A DNA stretch of 64,000 nucleotides from Flavobacteriaceae bacterium (GTDB taxonomy: Bacteria > Bacteroidota > Bacteroidia > Flavobacteriales > Flavobacteriaceae). The position numbers were made by a program, and so were the translations under genes. Within the stretch, counting starts at the first letter, position 1. Each line of letters begins with the position of its first letter. Location: assembly GCA_013215095.1 (NCBI GenBank), contig JABSPM010000063.1:32960-96959 (forward strand), given 5' to 3'. This document shows, in pieces, positions 37,481 to 45,297 of the stretch. The notes beneath the pieces were generated by a model. The model did not search any database and was not told the DNA's origin. It saw only the letters and a list, made by a program, of their open reading frames with translations.

Positions 37481-38124
37481 TATTCTCCACATTTGTCCCA
37501 AAATGTAGTTTTTTCATAAAATTCATCAAGCCTTATGAGTATTGAGCTTACCTCTGTAGTAGTCTAGTAAAGTTATAATAAAATCTTTTATTTATAAAAT
37601 ATAATTTTATTAATTGGGACTCCTACTTTATTTGATGTCATTTTATTAATTTTAATATGAAATCATAGGGATGGGACAAAAAGAATCTAATTGGTCTGGC
37701 TATGCAAGATGGTGGTTAAGCCTTCTATACACACAAAAGAAATTTCATTTATAATTTTCCATATTTCCTGAATGCTACAACAGTTTGGTAAATGCCATAA
37801 CTAATAAAAATTCTTGATAACCATATTACCAAACTAACTGACCAAGTGGAATTCAAAATCTTATATTTTTCAATACTTAATTTTGGCAATGAACTTATAA
37901 AGAGTATATACTCCTTTCAAGTATCTGTTCTGTTTATGTTTGATCCATGTATAGAAATATATATCTAATAAAATAAGAATGCTATTACTAAAGTAAATAA
38001 CACTCCCCTTGACCAACTTTTTCCATTCTTGTTTGAAATCAGATTCAAGAATAATAAGATTGAATCAAAACCAAAAGATTTACTTTTCAATAGCTTAAAA
38101 ACAACTATACCTTGTAAATAAGGA
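37481..38124. other. Gene-free gap between tRNA-Leu and the cobalamin cluster
   Basis: About 640 bp, very AT-rich. The only open frame worth mention is 27 codons from ATG 37671 (MGQKESNWSGYARWW), which I do not recognise. No integrase fragment and no second copy of the tRNA 3' end is seen here. Long gene-free gaps are unusual in this window, and this one separates core genes from the cobalamin genes. Confidence 0.55.
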
Positions 38125-38649
38125 TTAGCTATTAAAGGTTATGACATCTCCATAATTAACCGTTATACCAAACGAATCTTTTAGATGTATTTGTCTAACA
38201 TAACTGAGTAATGCTCTAATTACTCCCGCATGAGTAACAATTGCAACCGACTTATATGGCTTTGAAATAAGCTCTTTATAGAACTCAATAACTCGGTGTT
38301 GCAACGCTAAATAAGATTCTCCATTCGATGTTGATACATTAACAAAGTCTTCCATCCATAATTTACTCTCATCTCTTGGAATATCATCCCAAGATCTTAG
38401 CTCCCAATCACCAAAATTCAATTCTTTCAAACGACTATCTTTAAAATATGTTGTGTGTATTGACTCTGCTAACTTTACACATCTCGATAATGGACTAGTA
38501 TAAACAGCATCAAAAGTTACAGTATTAACTTTATCTTTTACAGCTAGTATTTCATCTTTATAGTTAGATACTAGATTGATATCAGATTGTCCATAACAAA
38601 TACCTTTATCTATATCTGGTGTTGTATGTCTTATTAAATAAATTTCCAC
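38125..38649 (-). CDS. cobC: Alpha-ribazole phosphatase-like histidine phosphatase
   Basis: Removes the 5'-phosphate from alpha-ribazole phosphate (or from adenosylcobalamin phosphate) in nucleotide loop assembly. A 174-residue phosphoglycerate-mutase-fold protein: the phosphorylated histidine is in YLIRHTTPDIDKGICYGQSD, the second arginine in YTSPLSRC, the acid in FGDWELRSWDDIP and the second histidine in VTHAGVIRALL. All core residues are present. The start overlaps the cobS end by 16 bp; last gene of the cobU-T-S-C operon. Confidence 0.9.
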   Translation of the reverse strand: MEIYLIRHTTPDIDKGICYGQSDINLVSNYKDEILAVKDKVNTVTFDAVYTSPLSRCVKLAESIHTTYFKDSRLKELNFGDWELRSWDDIPRDESKLWMEDFVNVSTSNGESYLALQHRVIEFYKELISKPYKSVAIVTHAGVIRALLSYVRQIHLKDSFGITVNYGDVITFNS

Positions 38650-39395
38650 AATACTATAACACTTATATAAAAAATAACTTCACAAAACAGTTGAGTTGCT
38701 CCTGCACAATCACCTGTTTGCCCACCAATCCATTTTTTAAATTTTCTAGCTAAAAATAGCATTCCAAAAAAAGCAGGCATTAAGGTTAATAGTATCCACT
38801 TAGTCTCAAAAAACAGGAGTGGTATTAGAACAAAGCCTAAGTTTACAAATAAAGACCACATATCTTTACTTTCAGCTACTGTTTTTGATTTACTAGTTTC
38901 TGAACTTGACACATATGGCAATATATAAACTAATATAGCTGCCATAAATCTACTTATAGCGTGACCAGATATAATAACTAATGGTAATATTGCAGAAGGA
39001 AGTTCTACTAAGGCTATAAACTTTATTAATAATAACAAAATTAAACCTATGGCTCCATATGCCCCAATTTGAGAATCCTTCATTATTGCAAGAATTTTCT
39101 CCTTAGTCCATCCTCCACCAAAGCCATCACATACATCAGCAAAACCATCTTCATGAAACGCTCCAGTTATATAAATAGTAGATACAATACTCAATAAAAT
39201 TGCTATAGATTTTGGCACTAACATTCCAAATCCATAATACACTAATGCTCCTACTAAACCTACCAACAACCCTATTAAACTAATGTATCGAATACTCTTT
39301 TTATTATGCTCTTTAGAAAACACTACCCACTTTGGAGGTGGAATTCTTGTAAAGAAACTCAATGCATTAAAGAATATGTGAATTTGTGTTTTCAA
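38634..39395 (-). CDS. cobS: Adenosylcobinamide-GDP ribazoletransferase (cobalamin synthase)
   Basis: Inner-membrane enzyme joining adenosylcobinamide-GDP to alpha-ribazole (phosphate). 253 residues with about six transmembrane helices. It begins IFFNALSFFTRIPPPKWV. The conserved cytoplasmic loop is TGAFHEDGFADVCDGFGGGWTKE (in pieces; the HEDG-ADxxDG motif), and GQTGDCAGATQLFCE is the second family signature near the C-terminus. Complete. 3 bp from cobT. Confidence 0.95.
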   Translation of the reverse strand: MKTQIHIFFNALSFFTRIPPPKWVVFSKEHNKKSIRYISLIGLLVGLVGALVYYGFGMLVPKSIAILLSIVSTIYITGAFHEDGFADVCDGFGGGWTKEKILAIMKDSQIGAYGAIGLILLLLIKFIALVELPSAILPLVIISGHAISRFMAAILVYILPYVSSSETSKSKTVAESKDMWSLFVNLGFVLIPLLFFETKWILLTLMPAFFGMLFLARKFKKWIGGQTGDCAGATQLFCEVIFYISVIVLWKFI

Positions 39396-39398
39396 GTA

Positions 39399-40427
39399 TT
39401 AGGCTTTATTAGATACATTTGCGCTTTCAAAACTGGTCATATTATTTAAGAAATCGCAAGATGCTTTTAATATTGGAAATGCTAAAGCTGCTCCTGTCCC
39501 TTCACCTAATCTTAACTCTAACTGTAAAATAGACTCCACACCTAAATAATTCAATACTTTTTTATGTCCTTGTTCATTAGAACAATGTGAAAACAGACAA
39601 TAACCTAGTATATTTTCATCTATTTTAGATGCAATTAATAATGCCGCATTAACTATAAATCCATCAATTAATAACACCATACCCAATTCTGCAGCTTTTA
39701 ACATTGCTCCGCACATCATGGCTATCTCAAAACCACCAAAACATTGAAGTGCTTCAAGTGCCGACTTAGGCTCATGTGCTTTAAACACTTCATTAAGTAC
39801 AGCTTTTTTCTTCAAAATTCCATCTATATTTAAACCGGTTCCAGCTCCAACACAATCATCTATAGAAATTCCTGTAACATAACTCATTAATAAAGAGGCT
39901 GAAGATGTGTTCCCTATTCCCATCTCTCCAAAACCTACACTGTTACAACCATTATCATACAACTCTTGAATAAGCTGAGCTCCTTTGTCTAAAGCCGTTT
40001 GACATTCTTTATCAGTCATTGCTGGTTCGTAACGATAATTCTTAGTACCAAAAGCAACCTTGTTATCAATTAAATTAGGATGACTTTCAAAATTATGATT
40101 AACGCCAGCATCTACAATTTTTAAATCAATAGCATTGGTTTTAGTAAATACATTAATAGCTGCTCCTCCATTTAAAAAATTATAAACCATTTGTGCTGTA
40201 ACTTCTTGCGGAAAAGGATTAACCTCTCCTTCTATAGCAATACCATGGTCTCCAGCAAAAACAATAATAGAAGGTTTATTAATTTCCGGAGAAAGGTTCT
40301 GTTGAATTTTTCCAAGCTGAAATGCTATTGTTTCTAATTGCCCTAAAGCTCCAATTGGCTTGGTTTTAGTATCAATTTTATGTCTTAAACTTTGCTCTAA
40401 CTCTATATTATTTAAGCTTTTAATCAT
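39399..40427 (-). CDS. cobT: Nicotinate-nucleotide--dimethylbenzimidazole phosphoribosyltransferase
   Basis: Activates 5,6-dimethylbenzimidazole to alpha-ribazole 5'-phosphate using nicotinate mononucleotide. 342 residues. Motifs: KPIGALGQLE near the N-terminus, VFAGDHGIAIEG (about 55-66), MVYNFLNGGAAINVF, GFGEMGIGNTSSASLL (about 165-180), VGAGTGLN, and the catalytic Glu in LRLGEGTGAALAFP near the C-terminus. Its substrate would be supplied by BluB in the same cluster (63044-63697). Confidence 0.96.
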   Translation of the reverse strand: MIKSLNNIELEQSLRHKIDTKTKPIGALGQLETIAFQLGKIQQNLSPEINKPSIIVFAGDHGIAIEGEVNPFPQEVTAQMVYNFLNGGAAINVFTKTNAIDLKIVDAGVNHNFESHPNLIDNKVAFGTKNYRYEPAMTDKECQTALDKGAQLIQELYDNGCNSVGFGEMGIGNTSSASLLMSYVTGISIDDCVGAGTGLNIDGILKKKAVLNEVFKAHEPKSALEALQCFGGFEIAMMCGAMLKAAELGMVLLIDGFIVNAALLIASKIDENILGYCLFSHCSNEQGHKKVLNYLGVESILQLELRLGEGTGAALAFPILKASCDFLNNMTSFESANVSNKA

Positions 40428-40436
40428 ATTTACAAT

Positions 40437-40940
40437 CTACTTTAATGATAATGGCAACCCAGAAATAACTACTGTTGCCTTTGTTGCTTTTTTAGCTATA
40501 TATTGATTTACTAAACCTTGTAATTCAGTAAATTTTCGTCCTATTGGAGTCGATGCATGTCCTCCCATTCCTATTTCGTTGGAAATAAAAATAATCGTCG
40601 CATCTAATTGCTCCACCTTATCTATTTCTAACTTCGCTTCTTCTAAACACTTATCTATATCACTATCTAAATCGGTAAAGTAATTGGTTAACCATAGCGT
40701 TACGCAATCAATTAAAACCACTTCTCCTTGGCTAATTGCATTTGACAATTGCTTTTCTTCTTCCCGATTTATCCAAGTATTATCTCTAGATAACTTGTGC
40801 TTATCTATTCGATCTTTAAAATTATCGTCCCATACTCTAGATGTAGCCAAATAAACAGGTGACTCACTTAATGAACGTGCTAGTTCTTCGCCATAGGCTG
40901 ACTTTCCTGATCGTTCACCTCCAGAAATATAATAAATCAT
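40437..40940 (-). CDS. cobU: Adenosylcobinamide kinase / adenosylcobinamide-phosphate guanylyltransferase
   Basis: Phosphorylates adenosylcobinamide and then attaches GMP. I start at ATG 40940 (MIYYISGGERSGKSAYGEELA), where the family P-loop GGERSGKS sits at residues 7-14. The in-frame ATG at 41015 adds 25 residues not typical of CobU. The 167 residues include EVVLIDCVTLWLTNYF and FISNEIGMGGHASTPIGR, the guanylyl-transfer region. First gene of the nucleotide-loop operon, divergent from cobQ. Confidence 0.94.
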   Translation of the reverse strand: MIYYISGGERSGKSAYGEELARSLSESPVYLATSRVWDDNFKDRIDKHKLSRDNTWINREEEKQLSNAISQGEVVLIDCVTLWLTNYFTDLDSDIDKCLEEAKLEIDKVEQLDATIIFISNEIGMGGHASTPIGRKFTELQGLVNQYIAKKATKATVVISGLPLSLK

Positions 40941-41032
40941 GTAGCTCGATTTTAAAATCAGGTAAAAATAACCCATTTTTAAAGAACTAATAAAATTCTT
41001 CCATTCAAATTTCAATTAATAGTCTTTTAAAG

Positions 41033-41040
41033 TATTTTTG
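41033..41040 (+). promoter_or_regulatory. -7 promoter element of the cobQ operon
   Basis: TATTTTTG matches TAnnTTTG exactly, 17 bp before the cobQ ATG, so the leader would be about 10 nt. No riboswitch is present between cobU and cobQ. Confidence 0.45.
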
Positions 41041-41057
41041 TTTTTAAATTTTAAATT

Positions 41058-42524
41058 ATGTCTAAAACACTTCGCCCAATCATGTTTGTTGGAACTGGTT
41101 CAGACGTTGGTAAAAGCATATTAGTAACTGGTATTTGTCGCATTTTAAAACAAAAGGGGTTTACTCCTGCTCCATTTAAAGCACAAAACATGTCTTTAAA
41201 TAGTTTTGTGACTAAAGATGGATTAGAAATTGGACGTGCTCAAGCAGTGCAAGCAGAAGCGGCGGGAATTTCATGTACTACAGAAATGAATCCAGTTTTA
41301 CTAAAACCTTCTGGAGCAAACAAATCTCAAGTCATTTTACACGGAAAACCAATTGGAGATCAAACTGCTCGTTCCTACTTTCTAGGAAACAATAAACAAG
41401 AGCTTTTTAAAGAAGTTAAAAGAGCTTTTGACAATCTTCAAGAACAATTTAATCCTATAGTTTTAGAAGGTGCTGGTAGTATTAGCGAATTGAATTTAAA
41501 ACACAGAGATATTGTAAATATGCGTATGGCTAAATATGCGAATGCTGATGTATATTTAGTTACCGACATTGATCGTGGAGGTGTTTTTGCTAGTGTTTAT
41601 GGTAGCATTGTATTACTTGACGATGATGAAAGAAAACTGATTAAGGGAATCATTATTAATAAATTTAGAGGTGATATTTCTTTATTTGAAGAAGGAAAAA
41701 AAATGATTAAAGAACTCACTAATGTTCCTGTATTAGGTGTTATTCCTTTTGTTAAAGATATATACATTGAAGAAGAAGATTCATTGGCTTTAGACACTAA
41801 AAATAAAGCTTTTACTTCTGGAAAAATTAATATTGCTGTGGTACTACTACCGTTTATTTCCAATTTTACTGACTTTAATAGATTAGAAAAAGATGAACGC
41901 GTACATTTATTTTATACTCGCAAACCAGAAGATCTAAAAAAAACAGATATTATTATTATTCCGGGAAGTAAAAATACAATTGCTGATATGCAATTTTTAC
42001 GAAATACTGAACTTGCTCAAGAAATCTTAAATGCATACGAACAAAAGAAAAAAATTGTAGGTATCTGTGGTGGATTCCAAATGTTAGGTCGCTCGATTTC
42101 TGATCCACATCATGTTGAAAACGAAATCCAAACTATACCTGGTTTAGGTATTATTCCTGCTGATACGATAATGGCTCTAGAAAAAACAACATTACAATGT
42201 AATTTTAAGTTTAAAAAATATTCTGACACTTGCACTGGTTATGAAATTCATATGGGAGTTACCACTTTTGAACATCAACAAAAACTAAATACTATTAATG
42301 ATAATTCAGAAGGATATTTTGATAAAAACTGTTGGGGAACTTATATTCATGGAATCTTTGATAATAGTGTAGTTATTGATGATCTTTTGAGTGATTTTGC
42401 CATTAAACAAAACACAACAACTTTCGACTACAAAAAATATAAGGAAGAAAACTACGATAAACTTGCTGTTCATTTAGAATCGAATTTAGACATGGATTAT
42501 ATCATTCGTCAAATGCATTCGTAA
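41058..42524 (+). CDS. cobQ: Cobyric acid synthase
   Basis: Amidates four side chains of adenosylcobyrinic acid a,c-diamide using glutamine and ATP. 488 residues. The N-terminal P-loop is VGTGSDVGKSILVTG (about 10-24), followed by FKAQNMSLNS and the conserved EAAGISCTTEMNPVLLKP (in pieces). The C-terminal glutaminase-like domain (about 255-450) has the nucleophile Cys in VGICGGFQMLG and the histidine in TYIHGIFDN. First gene of the plus-strand run, with the aminotransferase gene 10 bp downstream. Confidence 0.96.
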   Translation: MSKTLRPIMFVGTGSDVGKSILVTGICRILKQKGFTPAPFKAQNMSLNSFVTKDGLEIGRAQAVQAEAAGISCTTEMNPVLLKPSGANKSQVILHGKPIGDQTARSYFLGNNKQELFKEVKRAFDNLQEQFNPIVLEGAGSISELNLKHRDIVNMRMAKYANADVYLVTDIDRGGVFASVYGSIVLLDDDERKLIKGIIINKFRGDISLFEEGKKMIKELTNVPVLGVIPFVKDIYIEEEDSLALDTKNKAFTSGKINIAVVLLPFISNFTDFNRLEKDERVHLFYTRKPEDLKKTDIIIIPGSKNTIADMQFLRNTELAQEILNAYEQKKKIVGICGGFQMLGRSISDPHHVENEIQTIPGLGIIPADTIMALEKTTLQCNFKFKKYSDTCTGYEIHMGVTTFEHQQKLNTINDNSEGYFDKNCWGTYIHGIFDNSVVIDDLLSDFAIKQNTTTFDYKKYKEENYDKLAVHLESNLDMDYIIRQMHS

Positions 42525-42534
42525 CTTTTGAGAT

Positions 42535-43557
42535 ATGATAGAATACGGACACGGAGACGATATACATAAGTTTAAAGGAATTGATTTTAAAGGAAATTTT
42601 AGTTCTAATGTATATAATTTAGGCGCTAATATTAAGCTTAAAGAATATTTAAAAAAACAACTAGATCTAATAGAAAACTATCCTGCTCCAAACAGCGAAA
42701 ATTTCATTCAATTACTTAGTAAACATCATAATATTTCTAATCAAAATTGCTTAGTAACTAATGGAGCAACTGAAGCTTTTTATTTAATCACTAATGCTTT
42801 TTATGGAAGTAACGCCACTATTTGTACACCTTCTTTTTCAGAATATGAACGAGCTGGAAAAGCCAATAATTTACAGTTAGAATTTATTAATCGTAAAGCT
42901 ATTCTTCAACATAAATTCACTACGAAACTAGCTTTTGTTTGCAACCCTAATAATCCTGATGGCTTTGAAAATACTAGTGAAGAAATTGCTACTATAGCAA
43001 AATCGTATCCTGACACCTATTTTATTATCGACGAAGCATATACAGAATTTACAAGCAGTTCTATTTCTTGTATTAACTTGCTATCAGAACATCAAAATAT
43101 TATTCTCGTAAAATCGTTAACAAAACTGTTTTGTATTCCAGGTTTACGTTTAGGTTATATACTTAGCTTCTCTCCTATTATAAATAAACTTTTACAACAT
43201 AAAATGCCTTGGAATTTAAACAGTCTTGCCTTACAAGCTGGTGAATTCATTTTTAAAAACTATAACAAAATTCTACCTGATTTTGAATTGTATTTTTCTG
43301 ACGCAATAACATTACAAAATGAGATAAATAATTTGGATGGCTTTAAAGTAATTCCTACAAATACAAGTTATTTTTTAATTCGCTTATCACAACCAAAAGC
43401 TTCAGAATTAAAGTCATATCTGGTCAATTCTCATCAACTATTGATACGAAATGCTTCAAACTTTAGAACTTTAGATGAACACTATATCAGAATTGCTAGT
43501 CAAACTCCAGAAAAAAACTCCTTATTAATTAAAGCGTTACGTTCATGGAACAGTTAA
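42535..43557 (+). CDS. cobD: CobD/CobC-like PLP-dependent aminotransferase (L-threonine-phosphate decarboxylase-like)
   Basis: Probably makes (R)-1-aminopropan-2-ol phosphate from threonine phosphate for attachment to cobyric acid by CbiB. A 340-residue fold-type I PLP enzyme beginning YGHGDDIHKFK, the cobalamin-specific start. Other signs: VTNGATEAFYLI, CNPNNPDGF, FIIDEAYTEF and the PLP lysine in VKSLTKLFCIPGLRLGY (about residue 198). Histidinol-phosphate aminotransferase is the nearest alternative, but the N-terminus and the position between cobQ and cbiB favour CobD. No threonine kinase (PduX/BluE) is recognised, unless it is the NTPase two genes on. Confidence 0.88.
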   Translation: MIEYGHGDDIHKFKGIDFKGNFSSNVYNLGANIKLKEYLKKQLDLIENYPAPNSENFIQLLSKHHNISNQNCLVTNGATEAFYLITNAFYGSNATICTPSFSEYERAGKANNLQLEFINRKAILQHKFTTKLAFVCNPNNPDGFENTSEEIATIAKSYPDTYFIIDEAYTEFTSSSISCINLLSEHQNIILVKSLTKLFCIPGLRLGYILSFSPIINKLLQHKMPWNLNSLALQAGEFIFKNYNKILPDFELYFSDAITLQNEINNLDGFKVIPTNTSYFLIRLSQPKASELKSYLVNSHQLLIRNASNFRTLDEHYIRIASQTPEKNSLLIKALRSWNS

Positions 43558-44474
43558 TCTTTTTACTTCCTTTAGGTATTGCTTATGTATTAGATTTAAC
43601 TTTAGGTGATCCAAGATGGTTACCACATCCTATCCGTTTGTTTGGAAATTTAATTGTATTTGGAGAACGAAAATTGAATCAAGGGCAATCTCGATTTTCA
43701 AAAGGTATGTTGTTAACTTTAATACTTACTTCAGGTACATTTCTTTCATTTTACCTTATACAATTTCTATTAAAACCGTATCCTATTATATATGTAGTAG
43801 TTCAAAGTATATTTTTATTCTATGCTATTGCCAATAAAAGTTTGATTGAAGAAGGCAAAGCCGTATTTAATGAATTAGCTAAAGGAATTATACAAGGAAG
43901 AAAAAGATTATCGTGGATTGTAGGAAGAGATACTTCTCAACTGAATGAACAACAAATAAAAATAGCTGTTTTTGAAACTTTATCTGAAAATTTAAGTGAT
44001 GGTGTAATTGCTCCACTATTTTTTTATGCAATACTGGGAGTTCCTGGTGCTATGTTGTATAAAATGGTAAACACTTTAGATTCTATGATCGGGTATAAAA
44101 ACGAACGTTATTTTTACTTTGGAAAATTTGCTGCGAAACTAGATGATGTCTTTAATTATATTCCTTCAAGAATAACAGCAGTGATTATGCTACTTGTTTC
44201 AGGAAAAATAAAACATATGTTCAATGTTTTCAAAGAGGGAAAAAAGCATACGAGTCCAAATGCAGGATATCCTGAAGCAGCCTTAGCGTATATTATAAAA
44301 TGTAGATTTGGTGGTCCGAATTATTATCACGGTAAACTCGTAGATAAACCATTTATAGGAATACATGATCGTAAAATTGAAGATCATGAATTTTCTAAAG
44401 TAGCAAGAATAAATCATGGTACTACATTTTTCTTTATTATTGTAAGTGGATTGCTTTACTATTGTTGTTGTTGA
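43545..44474 (+). CDS. cbiB: Adenosylcobinamide-phosphate synthase CbiB
   Basis: Inner-membrane enzyme attaching the aminopropanol (phosphate) linker to adenosylcobyric acid. 309 residues with four to five transmembrane helices. It begins IAYVLDLTLGDPRWLPHPIRLFG, the family signature, and includes IVGRDTSQLNEQQI, ETLSENLSDGVIAPLFFY, NTLDSMIGYKNERY and the C-terminal SPNAGYPEAALAY. Complete. It overlaps the aminotransferase gene by 13 bp. Confidence 0.96.
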   Translation: MEQLIFLLPLGIAYVLDLTLGDPRWLPHPIRLFGNLIVFGERKLNQGQSRFSKGMLLTLILTSGTFLSFYLIQFLLKPYPIIYVVVQSIFLFYAIANKSLIEEGKAVFNELAKGIIQGRKRLSWIVGRDTSQLNEQQIKIAVFETLSENLSDGVIAPLFFYAILGVPGAMLYKMVNTLDSMIGYKNERYFYFGKFAAKLDDVFNYIPSRITAVIMLLVSGKIKHMFNVFKEGKKHTSPNAGYPEAALAYIIKCRFGGPNYYHGKLVDKPFIGIHDRKIEDHEFSKVARINHGTTFFFIIVSGLLYYCCC

Positions 44475-44477
44475 TAT

Positions 44478-45002
44478 ATGAAAAGATACATTATAACAGG
44501 AGCTCCAAGCACTGGAAAAACTACACTTATTAATTCATTACAAGAAAATGGACATACTGTTTTTGAAGAAGTATCTCGAAGAATTATAATTTCTGAGCAA
44601 CAAAAAAATAGTAATAAAACGCCTTGGGAAGATGTTTTTGGTTTCACAAAACTTGTTTACCAACAAACTATTAAAGAATTACATACACCTATTCTTCAAC
44701 ATGCTTTTGTAGATAGAGGCTTGGCAGATAACATTGCGTATTTACAATTAAAAAAACAACCCGTTTCTGATGAATTTTTAGATTTCGATTATCAAAAATT
44801 TTACCATAAAACTGTTTTTTTCTGTCCAATTTGGGAGGAGATCTATACGAAAGATAAACAACGATTACAATCTTTTGAAGAAGCTAAAAAATTACAAAAA
44901 TTACTATTAAACACCTATCAAAATTTAGGGTTTAGAATTCTTGAAATCCCAAAAACAAATGTCTTAAAACGTTTACAATTTATTGTAACTACAATTAAAT
45001 AA
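44478..45002 (+). CDS. P-loop NTPase of the AAA_28/NadR-like type
   Basis: A 174-residue nucleotide-binding protein with Walker A ITGAPSTGKTTLI (about 5-17), HTVFEEVSRRII after it, and FVDRGLADNIAYL (about 75-87), where the Asp and Arg resemble the active-site lid of NadR-like kinases. It starts 3 bp after cbiB and is the last gene before the riboswitch promoter, so it belongs to the cobQ operon. A small-molecule kinase role in the cluster (for example on threonine or a nucleoside) is inference; the family is poorly characterised. Confidence 0.75.
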   Translation: MKRYIITGAPSTGKTTLINSLQENGHTVFEEVSRRIIISEQQKNSNKTPWEDVFGFTKLVYQQTIKELHTPILQHAFVDRGLADNIAYLQLKKQPVSDEFLDFDYQKFYHKTVFFCPIWEEIYTKDKQRLQSFEEAKKLQKLLLNTYQNLGFRILEIPKTNVLKRLQFIVTTIK

Positions 45003-45016
45003 AAACATTACATTTG
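44983..45016 (+). promoter_or_regulatory. Promoter of the riboswitch transcript
   Basis: TACATTTG (45009-45016) is an exact -7 element; TTG at 44983-44985 lies 23 nt upstream, slightly long for the -33 element. Transcription should start near 45023, just before the riboswitch core, and the elements overlap the stop region of the NTPase gene. Confidence 0.5.
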
Positions 45017-45022
45017 CCACGG

Positions 45023-45192
45023 ATTTTTGGTTTTTTATGAAAATAAAAATTAAAAGGGAATTTGGTGTAAATCCAAAACTGTTCCCGCAACTGTAAGGTT
45101 CATCAAAAACAAAATATCAATATGCCACTGCTTTTAAAAAAGTGGGAAGGCGATATTTTGGAACTAAGTCAGGAGACCTGCCTCAAATCATA
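45023..45192 (+). promoter_or_regulatory. Cobalamin (AdoCbl) riboswitch
   Basis: Contains the ordered cobalamin-riboswitch landmarks: AAGGGAATTTGGTG (about 45055-45066), TTCCCGCAACTGTAA (about 45092-45106), GCCACTG (45124-45130), GTGGGAAGGC (45142-45151) and the AGTCAGGAGACCTGCC end (45167-45182). It sits about 105 bp before the TonB receptor start codon. No T-rich terminator hairpin follows, so translational control is more likely. Family well established; assignment direct from sequence. Confidence 0.93.
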
Positions 45193-45297
45193 ACATTAAT
45201 TAATTAATAACTCTCGGGTAAAGGGTTGGAAAATTTAAAACTACACTTACAGTAGTATTTTCTGCAAATTACCTGCACAAAACTTATTTTATTCATA

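Noticed and set aside
37481..38124. An integrase remnant or att duplicate next to tRNA-Leu
   Set aside because: I found no tyrosine recombinase motif and no repeat of the tRNA 3' end within the gap.
38125..41057. A second cobalamin riboswitch before the cobU or cobQ operons
   Set aside because: The GCAACTGTAA and AGTCAGGAGACCTGCC landmarks occur only at 45023-45192.
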